The translations under genes were made by a program, and so were the position numbers. Positions 1-6,002 of a stretch of 8,344 nt of DNA are shown here, piece after piece; position 1 is the first letter of the stretch, and each line of letters opens with the position of its first letter. The stretch is from Candidatus Nitrosopelagicus sp. GTDB taxonomy: Archaea > Thermoproteota > Nitrososphaeria > Nitrososphaerales > Nitrosopumilaceae. Where the stretch lies: positions 1-8,344 of the forward strand of contig JABHJJ010000152.1 of NCBI GenBank assembly GCA_018691945.1, written 5' to 3'. The notes under the pieces are model-generated. The model was not told the DNA's origin and did not search any database. It saw nothing but the letters and a program-made list of their open reading frames with translations.

Positions 1-300
1 ACAATTGCAGAAATTGTTGACACTGAAGACTTGGGATTCTTTGAAAAAGGTAAAGGAGTCCAAGCAATTCGTGAAGATAGAACAAAATTAAATTCTGATA
101 TTTCCATTAACCCATCTGGTGGTTTAAAATCAAAAGGACATCCAATTGGTGCAACTGGTGTTGGCCAAGTTGTTGAAGTATTTGAGCAACTAACTGGAAA
201 ATCTGGTGAAAGAACCGTTAATGACGCAAAAATCGGATTGACACAAAACTTTGGTGCTACTGGAGCAAGTTGTGCAGTTCACGTGTTCCAAAGTGTGTAA
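1..300 (+). CDS. Thiolase (acetyl-CoA C-acetyltransferase, SCP-x type), C-terminal part
   Basis: This is the last 99 codons of a thiolase whose start lies before the window. Thiolases join or split acyl-CoAs; archaeal members make acetoacetyl-CoA for the mevalonate pathway, and in autotrophic Thaumarchaeota the same chemistry closes the 3-hydroxypropionate/4-hydroxybutyrate cycle. The fragment shows the family signature [18 protein letters not shown] (fragment residues 36-53) with the active-site histidine in GHPIGATG. The C-terminal loop reads [15 protein letters not shown] instead of the bacterial CxG-GG form, which is typical of SCP-x-like archaeal thiolases. An in-frame TTG at position 31 is internal, because the reading frame is open to the window edge and the residues before it fit the protein. 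The DUF35 gene follows after only 2 nt, suggesting co-transcription and a thiolase/DUF35 complex. Exact substrate is not visible from this fragment. Confidence 0.93.
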   Translation, partial: TIAEIVDTEDLGFFEKGKGVQAIREDRTKLNSDISINPSGGLKSKGHPIGATGVGQVVEVFEQLTGKSGERTVNDAKIGLTQNFGATGASCAVHVFQSV

Positions 301-302
301 AA

Positions 303-668
303 TTGTCTGCAAAACCTGAATTTATAGAAGCAGCAAAGGCTGGTAACATTCTTGCCAGAAAGTGTACTAAATGTGGTGAGTTACATCTTGCGACTGTTTA
401 CTATTGTAAAAACTGTGGAAACAAAGGATTTGAAGATTCTATTCTAAAAGGAACTGGAAAAGTTGTCACTTATACTATAATGACTGTACCTCCTGCAGGA
501 TTTGAGGACTTGGCTCCATATGCTTGGGTTGTTATGGAATTAGATGATTCAGGTATCAGAGTATCTGGATTTTTAGGCAAAATACCTACTCCTGAAGATC
601 TACCAATTGGTACGTCTATCAAAATCATGGGTTTTGATGAACGTGGAATTGTCTTAGAAAAACAGTAA
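303..668 (+). CDS. DUF35 zinc-ribbon/OB-fold acyl-CoA scaffold protein
   Basis: This 121-aa cytoplasmic protein belongs to the DUF35 (OB-fold, acyl-CoA-associated) family. It has an N-terminal helix (EFIEAAKAGNILA), a rubredoxin-like zinc ribbon with C21-x2-C24 and C35-x2-C38, and an OB-fold from about residue 45 to the end (GTGKVVTYTI, PYAWVVMEL, GIRVSGFLG). In methanogens a DUF35 protein bridges acetoacetyl-CoA thiolase and HMG-CoA synthase and channels the intermediate; the same role is inferred here from its position right behind a thiolase. I chose TTG at 303. It lies just after the thiolase stop (298-300) and gives the usual family N-terminus. A TTG at 270 in the same frame would add 11 residues inside the thiolase gene and is less likely. 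No strong Shine-Dalgarno sequence is visible. Confidence 0.9.
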   Translation: MSAKPEFIEAAKAGNILARKCTKCGELHLATVYYCKNCGNKGFEDSILKGTGKVVTYTIMTVPPAGFEDLAPYAWVVMELDDSGIRVSGFLGKIPTPEDLPIGTSIKIMGFDERGIVLEKQ

Positions 669-669
669 A

Positions 670-712
670 TCAATTTTATTGAATTTATTAAAAAAAATTT
701 TCTTAATTTTTA
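670..712 (+). terminator. T-rich terminator region after the DUF35 gene
   Basis: Just after the stop codon is a small inverted repeat, TCAAT (670-674) / ATTGA (678-682), followed by AT-rich sequence with T runs up to about 712. Archaeal RNA polymerase terminates at T tracts with little need for a hairpin. The last part overlaps the probable promoter of the next gene. This is inferred from composition only. Confidence 0.35.
702..711 (+). promoter_or_regulatory. Possible TATA box (BoxA) of the 53-aa protein gene
   Basis: CTTAATTTTT lies about 30 nt before the ATG at 738, the spacing expected for an archaeal BoxA of a leaderless or very short-leadered mRNA. The whole segment is AT-rich, so the exact box is uncertain. 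Confidence 0.35.
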
Positions 713-737
713 ATTGTCTTCTAAATATTGATTTATT

Positions 738-899
738 ATGGCAGTAGAAATTATTTGTGGAAAATGTGGAGAAAAGATCTTTGCAATGAAAATGTTAAAG
801 TCTGTTAAAGATGTTCTAAAACATTACAACAATAAATGTCCATCATGTAATCACACTTTGTCTACATCAGAATTTTCTTTAGATGTTGAAGAGAAATGA
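738..899 (+). CDS. 53-aa twin-CxxC zinc-ribbon mini-protein, function unknown
   Basis: An ATG opens a 53-aa reading frame (MAVEIICGKC...) ending in TGA. It has two CxxC knuckles, C7-G-K-C10 and C34-P-S-C37, the second followed by NHT, and a lysine-rich helix between them (about residues 15-33). This is the layout of a single zinc ribbon of about 35 residues with a short acidic tail (DVEEK). Small zinc-ribbon proteins of this kind are common in Thaumarchaeota; they may bind nucleic acid or a partner protein, but nothing here identifies the partner. It is separated from the DUF35 gene by 69 AT-rich bases and has its own TATA-like box and a T6 tract behind it, so it is probably monocistronic. 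The cysteine pattern, suitable start and flanking signals support it as a real gene despite its size. Confidence 0.75.
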   Translation: MAVEIICGKCGEKIFAMKMLKSVKDVLKHYNNKCPSCNHTLSTSEFSLDVEEK

Positions 900-901
900 T
901 C

Positions 902-907
902 TTTTTT
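902..907 (+). terminator. T6 tract after the mini-protein gene
   Basis: Six consecutive T residues start 3 nt after the stop codon, flanked by two GATC copies (899-902 and 908-911). This is a plausible archaeal U-tract terminator. No strong stem is present. Confidence 0.4.
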
Positions 908-932
908 GATCTATGTACTAGTAACAACAAGC

Positions 933-940
933 CTTAATAC
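933..940 (+). promoter_or_regulatory. Probable TATA box of the HTH/ATP-cone/NrdD-like gene
   Basis: CTTAATAC is centred about 27 nt before the ATG at 964, the distance expected between an archaeal BoxA and the start site of a leaderless mRNA. There is no Shine-Dalgarno sequence between it and the ATG, which agrees with leaderless translation. Confidence 0.4.
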
Positions 941-963
941 CTAATTTTTTCTTTACAAATTCA

Positions 964-3051
964 ATGGGGAAGCAGGACGCAGATTTTGAAGAAGAATTAG
1001 AAATAGATGCAGACGTCGATGTCGACGTTGACGACAACGATCTAGATCTAGAATTGGGTGATGATACTCAAGGTGATGGTCGTCTGCAATCAACATCGAA
1101 ACGTGTCAGAATGATCTTCTCTGTTATGGCTAGTCCAAACAGAATAGATATTTTGAGAATTTTAAACTCTAAGGGCCCTTTGACCTATTCTGAGCTAAAA
1201 TCTCTGGCAGGCTTTAAATCAAAAAAAGAAAGTGGTAAATTTGCTTATCATTTAAGAAAACTTCTTAGACAATCCCTTGTTGCATTAAACAAATCTGAAA
1301 GACGTTATACTATCACAAATCTTGGAAAACTGGTTCTAAGTCTAGCCAGACAAATTGAAGAGAGATCTATCATCGAAAGTGGAAAAATGTATGTCAGAAC
1401 ATCACACGATTCCATTGAGGAATTCAACTCTGACAAAATCATTCAATCTCTAGTACGTGAAGGAAGTCTTCCACTTGAATTATCACAAAAAATTACAGAG
1501 GAAGTAGAAAACAGAATCTACAAATTTCAGACAACATATCTTACCGGCTCATTAATTCGTGAAATGGTAAATAATGTTCTATTGGAGCATGGTCATGAAG
1601 AATATAGAAATAAACTTGCAAGACTTGGAATGCCTGTATTTGACATTCAAGAAATGTTCACAAATGTTGAAAATATCCGAAATGGTGTTGAAGATATACT
1701 ATTCAATAGTGGAAAAAACACTCTAGCTGAATACCTACTTACAAATACATTACCAAAAGATATAGCTGATTCTCACCTATCTGGCGAATTACATATCTCT
1801 AATCTTGGTTTATGGTCATTAATTCCTGATACCATATTCCTCAACCTCAAAGAACTGATTGATGACGGAATTGATCTAAAAGGCAAGTGTCCTGGAGTTA
1901 CAAGAATTCCTGCACCAAAAACACTTCACGACCTAGGAAAATTACTTCCAATGATCTTTAATTTATTATCAAAAGAATCATCACAAGAAATAGTAATCGA
2001 TGATTTAGCTGTGGTAGTTGGAAAATTCTCAAAAACATATCCTGACATTGAAAAAACACTTGTAGATATCTTTACAATGTCTTCTACATCTACTAGCCTT
2101 GATAAATCTCCAACTATACTATCCTTTAGAGTCCCATTATCAGGTGATAAAAAATTAATTAATACAATCTTCTCTGCATACAACACTTTTGTCAAAGCAA
2201 CTCCTGCACCAAAAATTGGATTAGTTGTTGATTATGAGAAAGGAAAAGTTAGTGATCATTCTGAAATACTTGCACAAACTGTATCTCATGGTGGAAATGT
2301 AACCTTCTCCAAAGGAATGTCCTCAACTAATGCAATCAGACACTCTAGCAAAACTTCTGAACCATCAATAAAATTAGGATCATTATCTATTAACCTTCCA
2401 CGTTTAGCACTTGAATCAAGTAAAGATGAAACCTACTTCAGAGCTAGACTTGTCTTACTAATGAAACCTGCAATTGCTGCAATGGCAACACGCAACAAAG
2501 ATGTTTCTGATCTAATTAGACGTGGTGTAAATCCAATACTTGCAGAAAAAACTCAATTTATGCAAAAAAATAATTCTTCTTTAATTCTTAATCTTGTTGG
2601 ATTGAAAGAAGCTGTTTACAAAATACTTGGACATAAAGATGATAAAGAAGGAAAAGAAATTCTAAACAAAGTCTTAGAAACTGCAGTTGACATTGCACAT
2701 AAAAAAGGTCAAGAGATGGGAATTGATGTATCTATTGCGATGGTTGATAGTGATGAATTAACAAGATTTGTTATACTTGATAGTGAAAAATATGGTAAGA
2801 ACTCAATTATGGACGTCTTAGAAGGTGATCTTTATTCTCAAGGATTGGAATTAAACTATGCTGAACTCGGTAAATTAACTGCTAAAAGTGATATTATATC
2901 TGAGTATAACAAAATCTCAAAGACATTAGATGGTGGCTTACTTGTAAAACTTCCATTTGATCCAAAAGCCAAGGAAGACGATATAAAAAAGGCGATTGAA
3001 AAAGCATCTTCGCTAATTTCGTCATTCAAACCAATTAAACACACAAAATAA
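964..3051 (+). CDS. HTH + ATP-cone + degenerate NrdD-like protein, putative nucleotide-sensing regulator
   Basis: The 695-aa protein has four parts. Residues 5-38 are a D/E-rich tail. Residues 45-130 form an ArsR-like winged helix (MASPNRIDILRIL, YHLRKLLRQSLV, wing ERRYTITNLGK). Residues 143-235 form an ATP-cone (YVRTSHDSIEEFNSDKI, GSLIREMVNNVLLEHG, NKLARLGMPVFDI). Residues 250 to the end resemble class III ribonucleotide reductase NrdD: ADSHLSGELHISNL (268-281), INLPRLA (476-482), NLVGLKEAV (543-551) and DGGLLV near 656-661. The similarity ends where NrdD would continue with its zinc finger and glycyl-radical loop; both are absent. C309 is the only cysteine in the protein, so thiyl chemistry and the redox pair are impossible. 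I infer a DNA-binding pseudoenzyme that reads nucleotide levels and may control the reductase gene downstream. ATG 964 lies at leaderless distance from a TATA-like box. Automated annotation might call it an ArsR regulator or an anaerobic reductase; both labels would be incomplete. Confidence 0.82.
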   Translation: MGKQDADFEEELEIDADVDVDVDDNDLDLELGDDTQGDGRLQSTSKRVRMIFSVMASPNRIDILRILNSKGPLTYSELKSLAGFKSKKESGKFAYHLRKLLRQSLVALNKSERRYTITNLGKLVLSLARQIEERSIIESGKMYVRTSHDSIEEFNSDKIIQSLVREGSLPLELSQKITEEVENRIYKFQTTYLTGSLIREMVNNVLLEHGHEEYRNKLARLGMPVFDIQEMFTNVENIRNGVEDILFNSGKNTLAEYLLTNTLPKDIADSHLSGELHISNLGLWSLIPDTIFLNLKELIDDGIDLKGKCPGVTRIPAPKTLHDLGKLLPMIFNLLSKESSQEIVIDDLAVVVGKFSKTYPDIEKTLVDIFTMSSTSTSLDKSPTILSFRVPLSGDKKLINTIFSAYNTFVKATPAPKIGLVVDYEKGKVSDHSEILAQTVSHGGNVTFSKGMSSTNAIRHSSKTSEPSIKLGSLSINLPRLALESSKDETYFRARLVLLMKPAIAAMATRNKDVSDLIRRGVNPILAEKTQFMQKNNSSLILNLVGLKEAVYKILGHKDDKEGKEILNKVLETAVDIAHKKGQEMGIDVSIAMVDSDELTRFVILDSEKYGKNSIMDVLEGDLYSQGLELNYAELGKLTAKSDIISEYNKISKTLDGGLLVKLPFDPKAKEDDIKKAIEKASSLISSFKPIKHTK

Positions 3052-3053
3052 AT

Positions 3054-3070
3054 TTCCATTAGGAATTTTT
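3054..3070 (+). terminator. Short stem plus T5 tract after the regulator gene
   Basis: TTCC (3054-3057) can pair with GGAA (3062-3065) around a 4-nt loop, and five T residues follow directly (3066-3070). This resembles a weak intrinsic terminator and would separate the regulator from the reductase gene. The T run is also part of a repeated promoter-like block, so its role is uncertain. Confidence 0.4.
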
Positions 3071-3087
3071 AGGCATGAAACTTTAAG
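3063..3087 (+). repeat. Promoter-like block, copy 1: GAATTTTTA-N10-TTTAAG
   Basis: GAATTTTTA at 3063-3071 and TTTAAG at 3082-3087 are separated by exactly 10 nt. The same two words with the same gap recur at 3261-3285, just before the reductase gene, and both copies share GC at positions 2-3 of the spacer. TTTAAGTAAAT (3082-3092) is a good BoxA; a transcript from it would begin near 3110 and carry the dyads downstream as a leader or a separate small RNA. Confidence 0.45.
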
Positions 3088-3119
3088 TAAATAGCATTCT
3101 TGCTTTTGTACTACTTTCT

Positions 3120-3140
3120 GATCCGAAATTCGTTTCGATC
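3120..3140. repeat. Dyad 1: CGAAA / TTTCG inverted repeat upstream of nrdJ
   Basis: CGAAA (3124-3128) and TTTCG (3133-3137) face each other across TTCG. Outside them GAT (3120-3122) pairs with ATC (3138-3140), leaving one bulged C at 3123. It could be a protein-binding dyad in DNA or a stable small hairpin in RNA. It shares its half-site with the dyads at 3205-3218 and 3332-3353. Confidence 0.6.
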
Positions 3141-3167
3141 AATTTTGAAAATAAAATCTAAAACTTG

Positions 3168-3226
3168 ATTTCACAATCATCACTATGAAAATCTATAAAA
3201 CGCTACGAAATTTTTCGTTGTGAAAT
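3168..3226. repeat. 9-bp inverted repeat with 41-nt spacer
   Basis: ATTTCACAA (3168-3176) is the exact reverse complement of TTGTGAAAT (3218-3226). The second arm abuts dyad 2 and shares its last base. In RNA the arms could close a stem around the interval 3177-3217; in DNA they could be paired operator half-sites about 50 bp apart (centre to centre). Nothing else in the gap explains it. Confidence 0.5.
3205..3218. repeat. Dyad 2: perfect 6-bp palindrome ACGAAA-TT-TTTCGT
   Basis: ACGAAA (3205-3210) and TTTCGT (3213-3218) are perfect reverse complements separated by TT. The dyad ends about 45 nt before the proximal TATA-like box of the reductase gene, a usual place for an archaeal activator or operator site. 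CpG-containing words are scarce in this AT-rich sequence, which makes the repeated CGAAA/TTTCG words stand out. Confidence 0.6.
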
Positions 3227-3260
3227 TAATTTACCCATTGTTGCAAAATTAATTCCCAAA

Positions 3261-3285
3261 GAATTTTTAAGCTGTTCTGTTTAAG
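3261..3285 (+). promoter_or_regulatory. Probable nrdJ promoter; promoter-like block, copy 2
   Basis: GAATTTTTA (3261-3269) and TTTAAG (3280-3285) repeat the block at 3063-3087 with the same 10-nt gap. TTTTTAAG (3264-3271) preceded by AAAG (3258-3261) looks like BoxA with a purine-rich BRE. A start site about 25 nt downstream would leave a leader of roughly 10 nt before the TTG at 3305. GGGGA (3294-3298), 6 nt before that TTG, might act as a weak ribosome-binding site. Confidence 0.5.
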
Positions 3286-3304
3286 ATGTTCTTGGGGATT
3301 ATAA

Positions 3305-5959
3305 TTGGTTGAAAATTCACAGATAGAGTCATCTTTCGCGGAAATACGAAAGAGAAATGGAGTCACAACAAAGTTTGATCAGGATAAAATTACAACTGCG
3401 ATCTATAAAGCACTACTTGCAACCAGTGAAGGCGATCGTGATCTTGCACAAACCCTAACCGACGGTGTTCTAAGCAAGTTATCATCTCAAGGATTTGGTA
3501 CTGAAAATCCCCCAAGCGTTGAAGATATTCAAGATATGGTGGAATCAACCCTGATAGAACAAGGACACAGTGAGATTGCAAAATCATACATCCTGTATAG
3601 ACACGAGAGACGAAAGATTCGTGATGAGAAGATGAAGGTTCTTAACACAAAAACACTTGATCCTGTTTCAAAAGACTTTGATCTTAATTGTCTTCGAGTC
3701 TTAGCATCTAGATATCTCTTCAGAAATAATAAAAATGAGATTACTGAAAATCCAACTCAGTTATTTGAAAGAGTTGCAGTTCTAATTGGAATTGGTGATC
3801 TTTTACATGATTCATCTATTTTCAATGCAGCAGGTAATACCCCACAAAATATTGAAGAAGCAAAAGAATATCTTACAAAATTAGATCAATTCAATTACAA
3901 ATTCAAAATTGATGAATATTATCTCAACCAATATCATTTTAGAGGTTTAGTAAATGGTTATATTGATATTGCAGAAAAAGGTCAGGCAAAGATTAGCTTT
4001 AAAGATCTATTAACAAAACTTGCAGCAAAAGAATTTACAAATTATGGTGCAAGAATTACCGAATACTTTGATTTAATGGTAAACCAAGTTTTCTTACCAA
4101 ACTCACCTACTATGATGAATGCTGGTGGACGTCTTGGACAGCTATCTGCGTGTTTCGTATTAGGAATGCCTGATGACATGGCACAAATAATGAAAACAAC
4201 ATCTGATGCTGCACTAATCTTCAAATCAGGTGGTGGTGTTGGAATTAATTATTCAGAATTAAGAGAGGAAGGTGATATTGTTGCATCTACATCTGGCGTT
4301 GCTTCTGGTCCTGTATCATTCATGAATATCATCAATACTGTTACAGATGTAATCAAACAAGGAGGAAAGAGACGAGGTGCAAACATGGGAATCATGGATG
4401 TATCTCATCCAGACATTGAGAAATTTATTACTAACAAAACAGAACCTGGTGTTCTAGAGAACTTTAATGTCAGTGTTGGAATTTGGGGTGACTTTTGGAA
4501 TGCACTTGTAGACAGTCAAGATGGTACGTATACACTACGAAGTACTCGAGATCAAAGTCCAGTACGTGAAATCAATTCACATCATCTAATTGATCTTATT
4601 GCAACCTCTGCATGGAAAAGTGCAGAACCTGGTTTAATTTTCTTTGACTTAATTAACAAGTACAATGTATTTGCTAAAGCACGTGGCGGACCACTTAAAG
4701 CAACAAACCCTTGTGGTGAACAAAGTCTCTATCCTTACGAATCATGTAATTTAGGATCAATTAATTTAGCAAATCTCACAAAACGAACAGCAGATGGACA
4801 ATATGAATTTGATTGGCAAAAATATGAAGAAATTATTAGAAAGACAACTCGATTCTTAGATAATGTAATTGATGTAAATCATTATCCGGTTCCAGAGATT
4901 AATGTTGCATCAAAAGAATCACGAAGAATTGGTCTTGGTGTAATGGGTGTTGCAGACTTGTTATACAAATTACGAATTTCCTACAACTCAAGAGAAGGTT
5001 ACGAGTTTATGGGTAAACTATCTGAAGCATTATCATATTATTCAATGGAAGAAAGTGTTGCTTTAGCACAATCTCGTGGAGCATTCCCACTTTGTTCAAA
5101 GACAGAATATCCTGAAGGTAAAATTCCAATTGCTGGATATTATGAAAAACCAAAACAAAGACATTATTATGATTGGGATGCTCTAATTACAAAAATCCAG
5201 AAACACGGAGTTAGACATGTTCTTACAACTACTGTTGCGCCAACAGGAACATTATCTATGTTAGCAGATTGTTCAAATGGAATGGAACCAACATTTGCTC
5301 TTGTATTTGAAAAACGTGTCACTGTTGGAAGATTCTTTTATACAAATAAAATATTTGAAGAAGTTCTAAAGGAAAATGGTCTTTACAGTGAGGAATTATT
5401 GGCAAAAGTTGCTGATAACTATGGTTCAGTAAAAGGACTTGATGAAATTCCAGAATGGATTCAGAACATCTTTGTTACTGCAATGGATATTCACTGGACT
5501 GATCATTTAATGGCTCAGGCAGTATGGCAAGACTGGATTGGAAATGCTATTGCAAAGACAATCAATATGCCAAATGATGTTTCTGCCGAAGATGTCAAAG
5601 CAGCGTATCTGTTGGCTCATGAATTAGGTCTAAAAGGAATTACCGTTTATCGTGATGGTTCAAGACATAAACAGGTACTTCACATGACAGGTGAAAACTC
5701 TCAAAAAACATTTGAAGTTACTGCTACTGACTATCTGCATGATTATATTACAAATAACATCAAAAACCCCTACATCCTAAAACAGATTAACGACGCACTC
5801 AAAGTTACTACACCACAAGAACTTCCTCGAAAAGATCATGTAATGGCAGAACCTGAAATAGAAGAAAAACTATGCCCAACTTGTAAGAATACTCTTGTCT
5901 TAACTGAGGGTTGTCACATTTGTATTGAATGTGGATATAGTGGATGTACTTCTGGATAA
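3305..5959 (+). CDS. nrdJ: Adenosylcobalamin-dependent (class II) ribonucleoside-diphosphate reductase
   Basis: The enzyme makes deoxyribonucleotides in the cytoplasm using an adenosylcobalamin-generated thiyl radical, so it needs neither oxygen nor a second subunit. Residues 10-105 are an ATP-cone (IRKRNGVTTKFDQDKI) for allosteric ATP/dATP control. The barrel carries NSPTMMNAGG and the redox cysteine C283 (SACFVLG), the GGGVGINYSELR loop, the active-site NPCGE motif with thiyl C470 and E472, the partner cysteine C481 (ESCNLGSINLA), and VAPTGTLSMLADCSNGMEP (644-662). The tail (857-881) has C857, C860, C870, C873, C876 and C881, the cysteine-rich arm that re-reduces the active site. At 884 aa it is full length with no intein or frameshift. 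TTG 3305 is required, since the next in-frame ATG is near residue 78 and would delete most of the ATP-cone. The regulator-like gene upstream and the dyads around the start suggest dedicated control. Confidence 0.97.
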   Translation: MVENSQIESSFAEIRKRNGVTTKFDQDKITTAIYKALLATSEGDRDLAQTLTDGVLSKLSSQGFGTENPPSVEDIQDMVESTLIEQGHSEIAKSYILYRHERRKIRDEKMKVLNTKTLDPVSKDFDLNCLRVLASRYLFRNNKNEITENPTQLFERVAVLIGIGDLLHDSSIFNAAGNTPQNIEEAKEYLTKLDQFNYKFKIDEYYLNQYHFRGLVNGYIDIAEKGQAKISFKDLLTKLAAKEFTNYGARITEYFDLMVNQVFLPNSPTMMNAGGRLGQLSACFVLGMPDDMAQIMKTTSDAALIFKSGGGVGINYSELREEGDIVASTSGVASGPVSFMNIINTVTDVIKQGGKRRGANMGIMDVSHPDIEKFITNKTEPGVLENFNVSVGIWGDFWNALVDSQDGTYTLRSTRDQSPVREINSHHLIDLIATSAWKSAEPGLIFFDLINKYNVFAKARGGPLKATNPCGEQSLYPYESCNLGSINLANLTKRTADGQYEFDWQKYEEIIRKTTRFLDNVIDVNHYPVPEINVASKESRRIGLGVMGVADLLYKLRISYNSREGYEFMGKLSEALSYYSMEESVALAQSRGAFPLCSKTEYPEGKIPIAGYYEKPKQRHYYDWDALITKIQKHGVRHVLTTTVAPTGTLSMLADCSNGMEPTFALVFEKRVTVGRFFYTNKIFEEVLKENGLYSEELLAKVADNYGSVKGLDEIPEWIQNIFVTAMDIHWTDHLMAQAVWQDWIGNAIAKTINMPNDVSAEDVKAAYLLAHELGLKGITVYRDGSRHKQVLHMTGENSQKTFEVTATDYLHDYITNNIKNPYILKQINDALKVTTPQELPRKDHVMAEPEIEEKLCPTCKNTLVLTEGCHICIECGYSGCTSG
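3332..3353. repeat. Dyad 3: TCTTTCG / CGAAAGA within the start of nrdJ
   Basis: TCTTTCG (3332-3338) and CGAAAGA (3347-3353) form a perfect 7-bp inverted repeat with an 8-nt spacer, 27 nt after the reductase start codon. It uses the same TTTCG/CGAAA half-sites as the two upstream dyads but in the opposite order. Because it is coding sequence (residues 10-17) it may be coincidental. Confidence 0.45.
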
Positions 5960-5970
5960 GAAAATAACAA

Positions 5971-5980
5971 CATTTTAGAA
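5971..5980 (+). promoter_or_regulatory. Possible TATA box of the glycosidase-like gene
   Basis: CATTTTAGAA is centred about 27 nt before the TTG at 6003, fitting a leaderless transcript. No clear T-tract terminator separates this gene from nrdJ, so read-through from the reductase gene is also possible. Confidence 0.35.
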
Positions 5981-6002
5981 TACATGTTCATTTCAACTCT
6001 TA

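Noticed and set aside
31..33. TTG as a start for a short 89-aa thiolase fragment
   Set aside because: The frame is open to the window edge and the residues before the TTG continue the thiolase, so it is an internal leucine.
1096..1353. Metal-sensing ArsR repressor
   Set aside because: The winged helix is ArsR-like but there is no cysteine in it and no metal-resistance gene nearby.
1926..2195. Minus-strand open frames inside the regulator, reductase, DUF35 and barrel genes
   Set aside because: They are antisense shadows of well-supported genes, with no family motifs and no promoters or starts of their own.
3110..3183. C/D-box small RNA on the minus strand (GTGATGA at 3183-3177)
   Set aside because: A C-box-like word is present but I found no CTGA D box at a suitable distance.
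3111..3304. Cobalamin riboswitch in front of the B12-dependent reductase
   Set aside because: I cannot find the conserved B12-box core, and such riboswitches are essentially bacterial; the dyads are too AT-rich and simple for it.
4706..4750. Intein insertion at the NPCGE active site of the reductase
   Set aside because: The NPCGEQ and ESCNLGSINLA motifs are continuous and the protein has normal length.
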